DNA of 39,916 nucleotides from Candidatus Coprocola pullicola (GTDB lineage: Bacteria; Bacillota; Clostridia; Lachnospirales; Anaerotignaceae): the NCBI GenBank assembly GCA_018715395.1, contig DVLQ01000087.1, positions 1 to 39,916 on the forward strand, in the 5' to 3' direction. Position 1 is the stretch's first letter, and every line of letters starts with the position of its first letter. Positions 33,160-39,916 of this stretch are shown here, piece after piece. The notes under the pieces were generated by a model. That model had not been told where the DNA came from and made no database searches. It saw nothing but the letters and a program-made list of their open reading frames with translations. Made by a program: the position numbers and the translations under genes.

Positions 33160-34470
33160 ATGAATAAATATGTTGTAAGGCAGCCAATTAAAGATAAAGC
33201 AGGTAATTTGTTTGGATATGAAATATTGTTTCAGGAAGAAAAAGGAAGTGGTCTTTATAATCAAACAAATGATTATGCAGCAGCAGATTCTATTTCTAAT
33301 TTTTTATCTCAAAACAATAAAAAAATATTTAATGACAAAATTACATTTATGACATTTACACCAAATTTGCTATTTAAGAACACGCCAAAAATATTTAAAA
33401 AAAATAATTTGGTAATACAAATTGAAGATAATGTAATTATTCATCCTTTGGCAACAACACTGATACAACGTTTTCGTAAAGAAGGATATATGTTTGCTGT
33501 AAATGATTTTCAGTTTGCACCAAGGTATTTTGGCTTAATGGAATATTTGGATTATATTAAGTTGGATTTTGAAAAGGGAGAAAGCGTTTCTTTGGAAAAT
33601 ACGGTAAAACTTGCAAAAAGTTTTAATAAATATTGTATTGCCTATGGAATTGAAACAAAAGAGAAATATGACTTGGCAAAAGAACTGGATGTTGATTATT
33701 TCCAAGGAAATTATGTGGCAGAAATAGTAGAAACAAAATCAAATAAAACAGATTATCTGCAAAGTAATTTTTTCCAGCTGGTGGTAGAAGTCACAAAAGA
33801 TGAGCCTGATATTGCTGTGATTGAAGAAATTATTTCTCGAGATGCGGCTTTAACGTATGGATTATTAAAAATGGTAAACTCTGTTTATTTTGCATTAAGA
33901 AACAGAACTTCCTCTATTCGACAAGCTCTTGTTACATTAGGCTTGGGACAGCTGAAGCAATGGATTTATTTGTTAAGTTTTAAAGGAGATAGTAATTTTG
34001 GTTCAGAAGATATTTTGAAACGTTCTTTTTTAAGAGCGAATTTCTGTTCTGCATTAATGGATTATAATACAACATTACCCATTTCTAAAAACGAGGCTTA
34101 TCTTATGGGGATGTTTTCTACACTAGGAAGTCTGATTGACGCTCCTTTAGAAGAAATTTTTGAAGATATTCCTATATCTGATGAAATTAAGCAGGCTTTG
34201 ATTTATCATAAGGGACCTTGCGCATTGTTACTTGATTTAGTACTTTGTTATGAAAGGGCAGATTGGCAAAATATTACAAATTATGCTGAAATATTAGGCG
34301 TACCTACTAATATGATTGCACAAATTTATTTTAATTGTGTAGAAGAAGTAAATACTATTTGGGAAACCATAACCAATTCTGAAGAAGATGAAAAAAAATA
34401 TAAAGAAGCGACAGAGGCTTTGGAAGAAGAACAAAGTCAAGAAGTTTCTACTGCAATAGAAAATGAATAA
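33160..34470 (+). CDS. EAL-HDOD signalling protein with degenerate EAL domain
   Basis: A 436-residue protein of the YuxH/CdgJ type. Residues about 1-195 are EAL-like, starting YVVRQPIKDKAGNLFGYEIL (EIL in place of EAL), then NDFQFAPRYFGLMEYLDYIK, KLDFE, and a YGIETKEKYD segment. Residues about 200-400 are an HDOD domain (DAALTYGLLKMVNSVYFALR, TSSIRQALVTLGLGQLKQWI). Several metal-binding positions of active EAL enzymes are replaced, so c-di-GMP breakdown is doubtful. Such proteins influence motility in Vibrio. ATG 33160 has GGAGAGAG upstream; an earlier in-frame GTG lacks a site. The tail is acidic. Confidence 0.87.
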   Translation: MNKYVVRQPIKDKAGNLFGYEILFQEEKGSGLYNQTNDYAAADSISNFLSQNNKKIFNDKITFMTFTPNLLFKNTPKIFKKNNLVIQIEDNVIIHPLATTLIQRFRKEGYMFAVNDFQFAPRYFGLMEYLDYIKLDFEKGESVSLENTVKLAKSFNKYCIAYGIETKEKYDLAKELDVDYFQGNYVAEIVETKSNKTDYLQSNFFQLVVEVTKDEPDIAVIEEIISRDAALTYGLLKMVNSVYFALRNRTSSIRQALVTLGLGQLKQWIYLLSFKGDSNFGSEDILKRSFLRANFCSALMDYNTTLPISKNEAYLMGMFSTLGSLIDAPLEEIFEDIPISDEIKQALIYHKGPCALLLDLVLCYERADWQNITNYAEILGVPTNMIAQIYFNCVEEVNTIWETITNSEEDEKKYKEATEALEEEQSQEVSTAIENE

Positions 34471-34473
34471 AAC

Positions 34474-34505
34474 AAAAATAACTGGCAGAAATGCCAGTTA
34501 TTTTT
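34474..34505. terminator. Bidirectional intrinsic terminator
   Basis: AAAAATAACTGGCA (34474-34487) pairs perfectly with TGCCAGTTATTTTT (34492-34505) around GAAA. A-run on one side and T-run on the other let it work on both strands, ending the EAL-HDOD gene and the leftward ComFB gene. Confidence 0.9.
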
Positions 34506-34526
34506 ATGCAACAAATGCCAGAAAAA

Positions 34527-35249
34527 TTATCTATCATGATGTGGAAATTTTCCAACGGTTAAACAAGCTTTTAAAACTTCTGTGGAAATCTGTGCGGCAT
34601 ATTTTGTTCGGTAAACATTCATAAGGGGGTATAAGCCTCCTTTTTCGGCTACGATGTATTTAGAGGGTAAATTTGTCAAAGCAAGAGCCATGGTATCAAT
34701 GATACAGCGATTGCAGGTACAGGAGCCATATTGTTTCATATAATCTACAATGACTTCTTTTACAAATGTTTCCATAACATTAATATAAATATAATTTTCG
34801 GAATCAAATATAATTTCATTATCATTATTTCGCAAAACAGCTTCAAATTCTTCTTTTGTTACATTTTGTTTTTTTGATACCTCTGGTTTGGAGATTTCTG
34901 AGTCAGCTTCAGAAGGTATAGTCTGTTGTTGTGAATCGGATAAGGACAAGTCTGGAGAAATAGAATTTTGTTCCGGTTGTGTAGAAATATTCATATTTGT
35001 TTCAGGTTTCTCTTGTGCTAAAACCGATGTTGTTTGAGTTTGTTTTTTTGGTTCAAACTCTTCGATAAGTTTTTGTTTGATGACCTCTGAGATATGAGAA
35101 GTATCATCCGGTCGTTTGATTTCTACAGAAGTTTTTTGTGTTTGAGATATTGTTTTTTCATTTACCGATGTATTTTCGGATATTTCTTGTTTTCCGTTTG
35201 TAATTAATCCTAAGACATGAGCAGTTTTGTTACTTTTTTTTGCCGCCAT
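34527..35249 (-). CDS. ComFB-domain protein with long disordered N-terminal half
   Basis: A 240-residue protein. Residues 1-140 are Ser/Gln/Glu/Lys-rich and probably unfolded, apart from a short helix around EVIKQKLIEEFEP. Residues about 145-240 match the late-competence ComFB family: NVMETFVKEVIVDYMKQYGS, then Cys177-x-Cys179-x2-Cys182, DTMALALTNLPSKYIVAEKG, and a final KACLTVGKFPHHDR. ComFB proteins have been reported as cyclic-dinucleotide receptors; the Bacillus one has no clear role in transformation. ATG 35249 has AGGAGG 8 bases upstream; the ATG at 35255 is too close. It is the second gene after the ParA gene. Confidence 0.82.
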   Translation of the reverse strand: MAAKKSNKTAHVLGLITNGKQEISENTSVNEKTISQTQKTSVEIKRPDDTSHISEVIKQKLIEEFEPKKQTQTTSVLAQEKPETNMNISTQPEQNSISPDLSLSDSQQQTIPSEADSEISKPEVSKKQNVTKEEFEAVLRNNDNEIIFDSENYIYINVMETFVKEVIVDYMKQYGSCTCNRCIIDTMALALTNLPSKYIVAEKGGLYPLMNVYRTKYAAQISTEVLKACLTVGKFPHHDR

Positions 35250-35287
35250 AAACATAACCTCCTCTAAAATAAAATATAATCTACCAA

Positions 35288-36064
35288 TTAAAAGGAATCT
35301 GCTGGATTTGTTAAGCGAATGATTTCAGAAATAAATTCCATATAATCCAGACAAGGGTTGGATTTTGGCGCATACTTTAAAAGGCTTTCACCATGAGCAG
35401 GCGCCTCTGCAACCACAACACCATTTCGAATTTTAGAGGAAAACACAATAGTATCTAATTGGTTTGCAATTTGCTGTGCCATTTCCTCCACTTCTTTTGC
35501 TAGGTTTGTCCTTCCGTTGTATTTTGTCAAGAGTACTCCTAATACTTTTAATTTTGGGTTATAAAATTTTTTTACAGTATCTATGGTTTCTTTTAATTGG
35601 CTGATACCTAAAAGACTTAAAATATCGGGAATCATGGGAATAATAAGAGAATTTGAGGTAACATAGGCATTTACAGTTAAAATATTCAATGCCGGGGGTG
35701 TATCAATGACAATATAATCATATTGATTTTTTAAGGAGTCTATTATGTTTTTTAACATAAATTCTCTTCCGGAACGATTAAATTCTAATTCTGCACTGCT
35801 CAAAAGAATGTTGGAAGGGATAATATCGCCAAATTCTGTGTGTTGTATGACAGAATGGACAGAAGATTGCCCCTTGAATACCTCATAAATTGTTTGACAA
35901 TTTTCAATTTCTATGCCAAGACTAAAACCAAGATTTCCCTGTGGATCCAAATCAATACCTAATACTTTATGCTGATTTGCTGTTAAACCACTAATAAGTG
36001 TGGCAGTAGATGTTGTTTTGCCTACACCGCCTTTTTGATTGGTAAGTGTAATAATATGTGCCAA
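35288..36064 (-). CDS. ParA/Soj-family partition ATPase
   Basis: A 258-residue ATPase with deviant Walker A (NQKGGVGKTTSTATLISGL, Lys11 and Lys16), Walker A' (GIDLDPQGNLGFSLG) and Walker B (YDYIVIDTPPALNILTVNAY). The N-terminal ITLTNQKGG is of ParA/Soj type rather than MinD/FlhG, and no membrane-targeting tail is seen. No ParB gene or parS-like site is adjacent, so it is an orphan ParA. ParA proteins place cargo such as chemoreceptor clusters by nucleoid gradients. TTG start at 36064 with GGAGGG 6 bases upstream. It is transcribed ahead of the ComFB gene, 38 bases apart. Confidence 0.9.
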   Translation of the reverse strand: MAHIITLTNQKGGVGKTTSTATLISGLTANQHKVLGIDLDPQGNLGFSLGIEIENCQTIYEVFKGQSSVHSVIQHTEFGDIIPSNILLSSAELEFNRSGREFMLKNIIDSLKNQYDYIVIDTPPALNILTVNAYVTSNSLIIPMIPDILSLLGISQLKETIDTVKKFYNPKLKVLGVLLTKYNGRTNLAKEVEEMAQQIANQLDTIVFSSKIRNGVVVAEAPAHGESLLKYAPKSNPCLDYMEFISEIIRLTNPADSF

Positions 36065-36189
36065 AAAAATCCCTCCGCTTTTATTTGCTTATGTATTTTC
36101 CAAATGATGATTTTTATTGTAAAAAAGATAAATTTTTTTATTGAAAAGTAAAAAAAATTTTTTTAAAAGTATTATTTTGAAATTAATCT

Positions 36190-36216
36190 TAATTAAAGTA
36201 TACTATATGCCGATAA
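36190..36216 (+). promoter_or_regulatory. Sigma28 promoter for fliD
   Basis: A perfect GCCGATAA -10 lies at 36209-36216. At the correct 15-base spacing the -35 reads TAAT (36190-36193, 3 of 4 to TAAA). It would place fliD-fliS under the sigma factor encoded at 28435, as expected for late flagellar genes. Confidence 0.75.
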
Positions 36217-36286
36217 ATAAGTATAGAGGATAATTTAGAAAAATAATTGATAGATACAAAAAAAGAAAAAAGAAAGGGTGTTTGAT

Positions 36287-38728
36287 ATGTCTTCAGTTAG
36301 CAGTGTAAGCGGCTCTAGCAATAGCTTTTATAATAACAAAATCGGTGGTTTAGCCAGCGGTCTAGATACAGAAACTATGATTGAAAATATGACTGCCGCT
36401 ACCAGAGCAAAAATTGCGGCTCAAAAACAGGATAAGCAGATTTTACAATGGGAAATGGACGCACTTCGTTCTATTAGCGATATGTTGATTAAGTTTAATA
36501 CAACATATACTTCTTTTTCAAATCCTGCTACAAACTTTACAAGCGATTCTTTTTTTGGTAAAACATTAATTACAGCATTAGGTACAAACAGCAAATATAT
36601 CACGGCGACAGGCACATCGAATTTGGCAGACTCTTTGTCCATACTTGGTGTAAAACAAATGGCAAAAAATGCAAGAGTGAATGTAGCAGAAGCGTCTGAT
36701 AAGAAAATGGAGTCTGCACAAATAGATTTGTCAGATGGTGCACAAACAGACGTCAGCACCATTTCCGGTCGTTCTATCAGTGTAAAGTATGGTGATAAAA
36801 GATATAGTTTGAGCTTTAGCAGCAGTAAAGATTTTGCATCGTTAGATGATGTGGCAAAGGAATTAAACAGTCAGTTAGATTCCAATGATATTAAAGTAAA
36901 TGTAGAAGTAGACGGAGATAAATTAGTATTCAAAGCAGATAGTGGGTATGAGGGGAATAGTTTTGAAATTGTCAGTGGTACAGGAAATATTCTGACTACA
37001 TTGGGTATTTCAGAAGGAGCAAAATTAGGTGGTTCTACTAGTACTATTACGAGTAAGGCAAATCCTGATTTAACAGAAAAACAAAATACACTTGATGTTT
37101 TAAGTGGAAAGACAATGACATTTTCCTATAATGGAACTACAAAGGAAATTACATTGCCAACAAAGGAAGAATTGGATGCTTACAAACAGGCTAATCCAGG
37201 CAAGGGAAATTTTGATGCGTTGGTTGATTTGACACAACAAAAACTGGATAAGGCTTTTGGCGCAGGACGTATTGAAGTGTCAAACGGCAGTGGTTCCGGA
37301 GATACAGGTACGCTTGTATTTGAAACCAAAAATCCATCAACAGGAGCAGCCGATAATACTTCTGTATTGAAAATTACTTCTGCCGGAAGTGGGCTTTTGG
37401 GAAAAAGCGGTATCTTAGGTATGAATTATGGCGAATCTAACAGAATTAATTTAAATTCTACCATTAAAGATTCCGGATTGTTTGGTGCAAGTAACTTAAC
37501 TCCAGTAAAAGATGCAGAAGGAAAAGAAATTTATGAAATCAGCATTAATGGTGAAACAATACAGTTTAATGCTGATGATACCATGTCTACTATAATGGAT
37601 AAAATCAACTCCTCTGACACTGGGGTAACTGTGAGCTATAATGAAACAAGCGATAGCTTTACCATTACAGCAAATGATTCCGGCGCATCTGGTCAAATTG
37701 ATATCAGTGATACACAAGGTAACTTAGCTGAAATACTTTTTGGTACACAACAAAAAGATCCACAAGGAAATATTACAGGATACCAAAGAGCAGGAAAGAC
37801 ACAATCTGATTTGCAGGCAGGACAGGATGCCATTATCAGCGTAGATTTTGGCGACGGCATGGGTCCTATAGAAATTTCAAGAAGCAGTAATGTGTTTGAC
37901 TTAGATGGTTTAAAGATTACAGCAAGCGGTACTTTTGGATACATAGATGATGGCAGTGGTAATTTGGTATTGGATACAGCCAACCAAGTAGATAATTCTG
38001 TCACATTTGATGCAAAAGTAGACAGCGACAAAGTAGTAGATGCCGTAAAACAGTTTGTAGAAGATTATAATGAGTTAATTGAATTGGTTAATAAAGAATT
38101 GACAACAAAACGTGATAGAGATTATCCTCCTTTGACAGAAGAACAAAAAGAAGAAATGTCCGACGAAGAAATTGAATTGTGGGAAGAAAAAGCTAAAAAA
38201 GGTATGCTGTTTAATGATTCTGATATTAGAATGCTTTCTAATGAATTGAGGACTGTTTTTTCTAATACGGATATTAAAGCATTGGAGCAGGCAGGTATTA
38301 CAATTTCCAGCGACTGGTCTGAAAATGGTAAAATTTCATTTGATGAATCCAAATTTAGAGCGGCATTGGAAGAAGATCCAGAAGCAATTCAGAAGCTTTT
38401 TACAAGTGAAGCAGATAATAGTGACTCTACCACTTTTAATGGCATCATAACAAATATGAGTGCAATTTATAAAAAATATGCTTCTACAACAGGTGCAACA
38501 AAGGGATTGCTTGTGGAAAGAGCAGGTAACAGCAGCGCGCCATTGTCATTAACAGATAATACTTTGTTGAGTGAAATGAATAACATAGACGATATCATTG
38601 AAATGCTCAATGATAGATTGCAGTCTGAAAGAGAAAGATACAACAAACAATTTACAAATTTGGAGGTATTAATTTCACAAATGAACTCTCAAAGCAGCTG
38701 GTTAAGTCAACAATTTGGAGGAATGTAA
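36287..38728 (+). CDS. fliD: Flagellar filament cap protein FliD (long form)
   Basis: An 813-residue cap protein, much longer than usual (about 450-600). The N-terminus has the family start (NKIGGLASGLDTETMIENMT); the C-terminus (VVDAVKQFVEDYNELIELVN, then NDRLQSERERYNKQFTNLEV and SSWLSQQFGGM) is the FliD_C leg. The middle (about 160-560) contains Flagellin_IN-like units, for example EISINGETIQFNADDTMSTI, and extra Gly/Ser/Asp-rich segments. FliD caps the filament and folds exported flagellin. ATG 36287 has AAAGGG 8 bases upstream; an in-frame GTG at 36278 is less likely. Confidence 0.94.
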   Translation: MSSVSSVSGSSNSFYNNKIGGLASGLDTETMIENMTAATRAKIAAQKQDKQILQWEMDALRSISDMLIKFNTTYTSFSNPATNFTSDSFFGKTLITALGTNSKYITATGTSNLADSLSILGVKQMAKNARVNVAEASDKKMESAQIDLSDGAQTDVSTISGRSISVKYGDKRYSLSFSSSKDFASLDDVAKELNSQLDSNDIKVNVEVDGDKLVFKADSGYEGNSFEIVSGTGNILTTLGISEGAKLGGSTSTITSKANPDLTEKQNTLDVLSGKTMTFSYNGTTKEITLPTKEELDAYKQANPGKGNFDALVDLTQQKLDKAFGAGRIEVSNGSGSGDTGTLVFETKNPSTGAADNTSVLKITSAGSGLLGKSGILGMNYGESNRINLNSTIKDSGLFGASNLTPVKDAEGKEIYEISINGETIQFNADDTMSTIMDKINSSDTGVTVSYNETSDSFTITANDSGASGQIDISDTQGNLAEILFGTQQKDPQGNITGYQRAGKTQSDLQAGQDAIISVDFGDGMGPIEISRSSNVFDLDGLKITASGTFGYIDDGSGNLVLDTANQVDNSVTFDAKVDSDKVVDAVKQFVEDYNELIELVNKELTTKRDRDYPPLTEEQKEEMSDEEIELWEEKAKKGMLFNDSDIRMLSNELRTVFSNTDIKALEQAGITISSDWSENGKISFDESKFRAALEEDPEAIQKLFTSEADNSDSTTFNGIITNMSAIYKKYASTTGATKGLLVERAGNSSAPLSLTDNTLLSEMNNIDDIIEMLNDRLQSERERYNKQFTNLEVLISQMNSQSSWLSQQFGGM

Positions 38729-38769
38729 AAGTCAATCGAAGTAAACGGAAAAGGAAGGTTTGCTGATTA

Positions 38770-39144
38770 ATGATGAATGGATATCAACAATATAAAACAC
38801 AGTCTATTAACACCATGACACAAGCAGAAATGCTGATATTATTATACGATGAGTTAATCAAAAGATTAACAAGAGCGGAAATTGCATTGAAAAATCAGGA
38901 TTTTGCATTATTTGATGCCTCTGTGACTCGTTCAAAAGAAATTGTAAGTTATTTATCTAGTACATTGAACAGAAAATATGCAATCAGTAAAGACTTGGAT
39001 AGAATGTATGAATATTTTCAATATCAATTATCTCGCTTGTCAGCAGGCAGAAAAACAACCATTATAGATGAATTAAAACCTCTTGTAATAGAGCTGCGTG
39101 ATACATTTAAACAAGCAGACAGACTGAATATGCAAAGAAAATAA
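38770..39144 (+). CDS. fliS: Flagellin export chaperone FliS
   Basis: A 124-residue helical protein with the family start (MNGYQQYKTQSINTMTQAEM, LILLYDELIKRLTRAEIALK) and typical length. FliS binds the C-terminus of flagellin in the cytoplasm and delivers it to FlhA. The usual partner of fliD; the 41-base gap carries GGAAAAGGAAGG about 11 bases before the ATG. Followed by a terminator. Confidence 0.95.
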   Translation: MMNGYQQYKTQSINTMTQAEMLILLYDELIKRLTRAEIALKNQDFALFDASVTRSKEIVSYLSSTLNRKYAISKDLDRMYEYFQYQLSRLSAGRKTTIIDELKPLVIELRDTFKQADRLNMQRK

Positions 39145-39149
39145 ACATT

Positions 39150-39178
39150 GACGGCAGAGTTTCTGCCGTCTTTATTTT
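39150..39178 (+). terminator. Intrinsic terminator after fliS
   Basis: GACGGCAGA (39150-39158) pairs perfectly with TCTGCCGTC (39162-39170) around GTT, followed by TTTATTTT. The next gene starts 20 bases further, so it must rely on readthrough or be expressed at a lower level than fliS. Confidence 0.85.
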
Positions 39179-39197
39179 AAAAAGAAAGGAGAGCGTT

Positions 39198-39608
39198 ATG
39201 ATAGAAGAATATGTATCAAAGCTCACAAAATTGATGAAAAAAAAATATGAAAAAATGGTAGAGATTGAAAATATTACAAAAGATATAGAAGAAGCTTTAA
39301 AAAGAAATGATAAAGTATCTACAGATATGTTTATGAAAATGCGCTTGGAAGTAATGACAGAAGTAGATGGTATTGACGGAGAGATTTATGAAATCATTCA
39401 AGGAGGAGATGAAAATCAATATCACTATCTGAGAAATCTCATTCGTGTAGAAACACAGCAACAAGCTATGGATACGGAGTTTGAAGATGAAAAAATGTTG
39501 ATGCTAGTAAGTTTGAGAGTCAGAAATGTATTAAAAAATATCATAGAAAAGGATAAAATAATGAATCAAAGACTTTTGGGAAAAGATTCTTTTTATGCAA
39601 AAAAGTAA
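39198..39608 (+). CDS. Small helical protein, putative flagellar chaperone (FliT/FlgN-like position)
   Basis: A 136-residue, highly charged, mostly helical protein (KLTKLMKKKYEKMVEIENIT; MFMKMRLEVMTEVDGIDGEI; EDEKMLMLVSLRVRNVLKNI). No signature identifies it firmly. Small helical export chaperones such as FliT (for FliD) or FlgN (for FlgK/FlgL) often sit at this place after fliS, and size and helix content agree. ATG with AAAGGAGAG about 7 bases upstream. Followed by its own terminator. Confidence 0.6.
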   Translation: MIEEYVSKLTKLMKKKYEKMVEIENITKDIEEALKRNDKVSTDMFMKMRLEVMTEVDGIDGEIYEIIQGGDENQYHYLRNLIRVETQQQAMDTEFEDEKMLMLVSLRVRNVLKNIIEKDKIMNQRLLGKDSFYAKK

Positions 39609-39636
39609 TATTTTGTATGGAATGTATTTTGATGAG

Positions 39637-39672
39637 ACAAAGGCTGTCAATGAATAAGACAGCCTTTGTTTA
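39637..39672 (+). terminator. Intrinsic terminator after the small helical-protein gene
   Basis: ACAAAGGCTGTC (39637-39648) pairs perfectly with GACAGCCTTTGT (39658-39669) around a nine-base loop. The following T-run is short (TTT). Confidence 0.75.
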
Positions 39673-39916
39673 GCAAAAATATTATAATAGATATTATGGT
39701 TGTAAAGGACAGATAGACCATAAGCAACCGCCCCTGTTTGTGGTCATATTTAACTGGTGGAGGAAAATAGTAATATCCCAAGGAGGAAGGCTGTTATCTA
39801 AATTTATGGGGTGGGCAATGGGGGTACTTTTCCATGTAAAATGATGTTGTGGAGCATGACAAAATATCCTTTGATAATAAGTTAATTTATCAAAAGATAT
39901 TTTAAGGGATATTATG
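39673..39916. other. Non-coding end region with strong pairing, possible structured RNA or leader
   Basis: No supported gene on either strand. GACCATAA (near 39716-39723) pairs with TTGTGGTC (near 39738-39745) with one G-U. AAAATATC-C-TTTGATAA (39861-39877) pairs with TTATCAAA-A-GATATTTT (39887-39903). TAATATCCC (39771-39779) pairs with GGGATATTA (39906-39914) around the second hairpin. Two AGGAGG-like motifs occur, but without a good start codon. No RNA family is recognised. Confidence 0.35.

Noticed and set aside
35288-36064. Calling the ParA-type ATPase FlhG
   Set aside because: FlhG/MinD proteins have a different N-terminal region and a membrane-binding helix; this one has the TNQKGGVGKTT of ParA/Soj.
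35250-36290. parS site near the ParA gene
   Set aside because: No palindrome resembling TGTTTCACGTGAAACA was found, which is part of why the ParA is treated as an orphan.
39673-39916. T-box leader, suggested by GGGGTGGGCA
   Set aside because: The conserved T-box sequence (GGGTGGNACCGCG) and specifier stem are not present.
1-39916. CRISPR array, tRNA or rRNA genes
   Set aside because: No regularly spaced direct repeats, cloverleaf sequences or rRNA-like stretches were seen on either strand.

Overview
The window is AT-rich DNA (by eye roughly one third G+C) from an anaerobic, spore-forming member of the Clostridia, probably Lachnospirales. The reasons are the spore-maturation pair spmA/spmB next to an AbrB-family regulator, AGGAGG-type ribosome sites with many TTG and GTG starts, and a Gram-positive fla/che gene order with FliY, CheC, CheD and CheV. 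No flagellin, rRNA, tRNA or CRISPR array is visible, and the species cannot be named from sequence alone.

Layout. Positions 1-720 hold no intact gene. They carry a chain of stem-loops that looks like the right end of an IS200/IS605-type element, then a short decayed reading frame ending in a terminator. spmA-spmB lie on the minus strand (728-1839), divergent from an abrB-like gene (2016-2279) whose promoter is overlapped by a perfect 12+12 palindrome. Two chemoreceptor genes follow (2634-4409 and 4492-6492); the second is tightly coupled to an FMN-binding lipoprotein gene (6497-6940). After a terminator and an almost 700-base AT-rich gap, one long flagellar gene string runs from 7742 to 31944: flgB-flgC-fliE-fliF-fliG-fliH-fliI-fliJ-fliK-flgD-(TIGR02530-type gene)-flgE-flbD-motA-motB-fliM-fliY-cheY-fliO-fliP-fliQ-fliR-flhB-flhA-sigma28-flgF/flgG pair-cheC-cheD. 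It ends in a terminator-like hairpin. Next come cheV (32152-33075) and a degenerate EAL-HDOD gene (33160-34470), closed by a bidirectional terminator. On the minus strand a ParA/Soj-type ATPase and a ComFB-domain protein form a two-gene unit (36064 to 34527). Divergent from it, a good sigma28 promoter drives fliD-fliS and a small putative chaperone gene (36287-39608). The last 240 bases are non-coding with strong pairing.

How the genes work together. The main string encodes the rod (FlgB, FlgC, FliE, FlgF/G), MS ring (FliF), C ring (FliG, FliM, FliY), export gate and ATPase (FliH/I/J/O/P/Q/R, FlhA/B), hook and its builders (FlgE, FlgD, FliK), stator (MotA/B), the late sigma factor, and signal output and adaptation (CheY, CheC, CheD, CheV). 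CheA, CheW, CheB, CheR, FlhF and FlhG, which often sit between flhA and the sigma gene in related operons, are missing from that junction and from the rest of the window.

Most worth a second look: the ParA-ComFB pair inside a flagellar locus that lacks flhF/flhG; a terminator/antiterminator-like structure between fliH and fliI; FliY with two tandem copies of a SQEEIEKL motif in its linker; the abrB promoter palindrome; and a CheC whose first phosphatase site has Ser in place of Asn.
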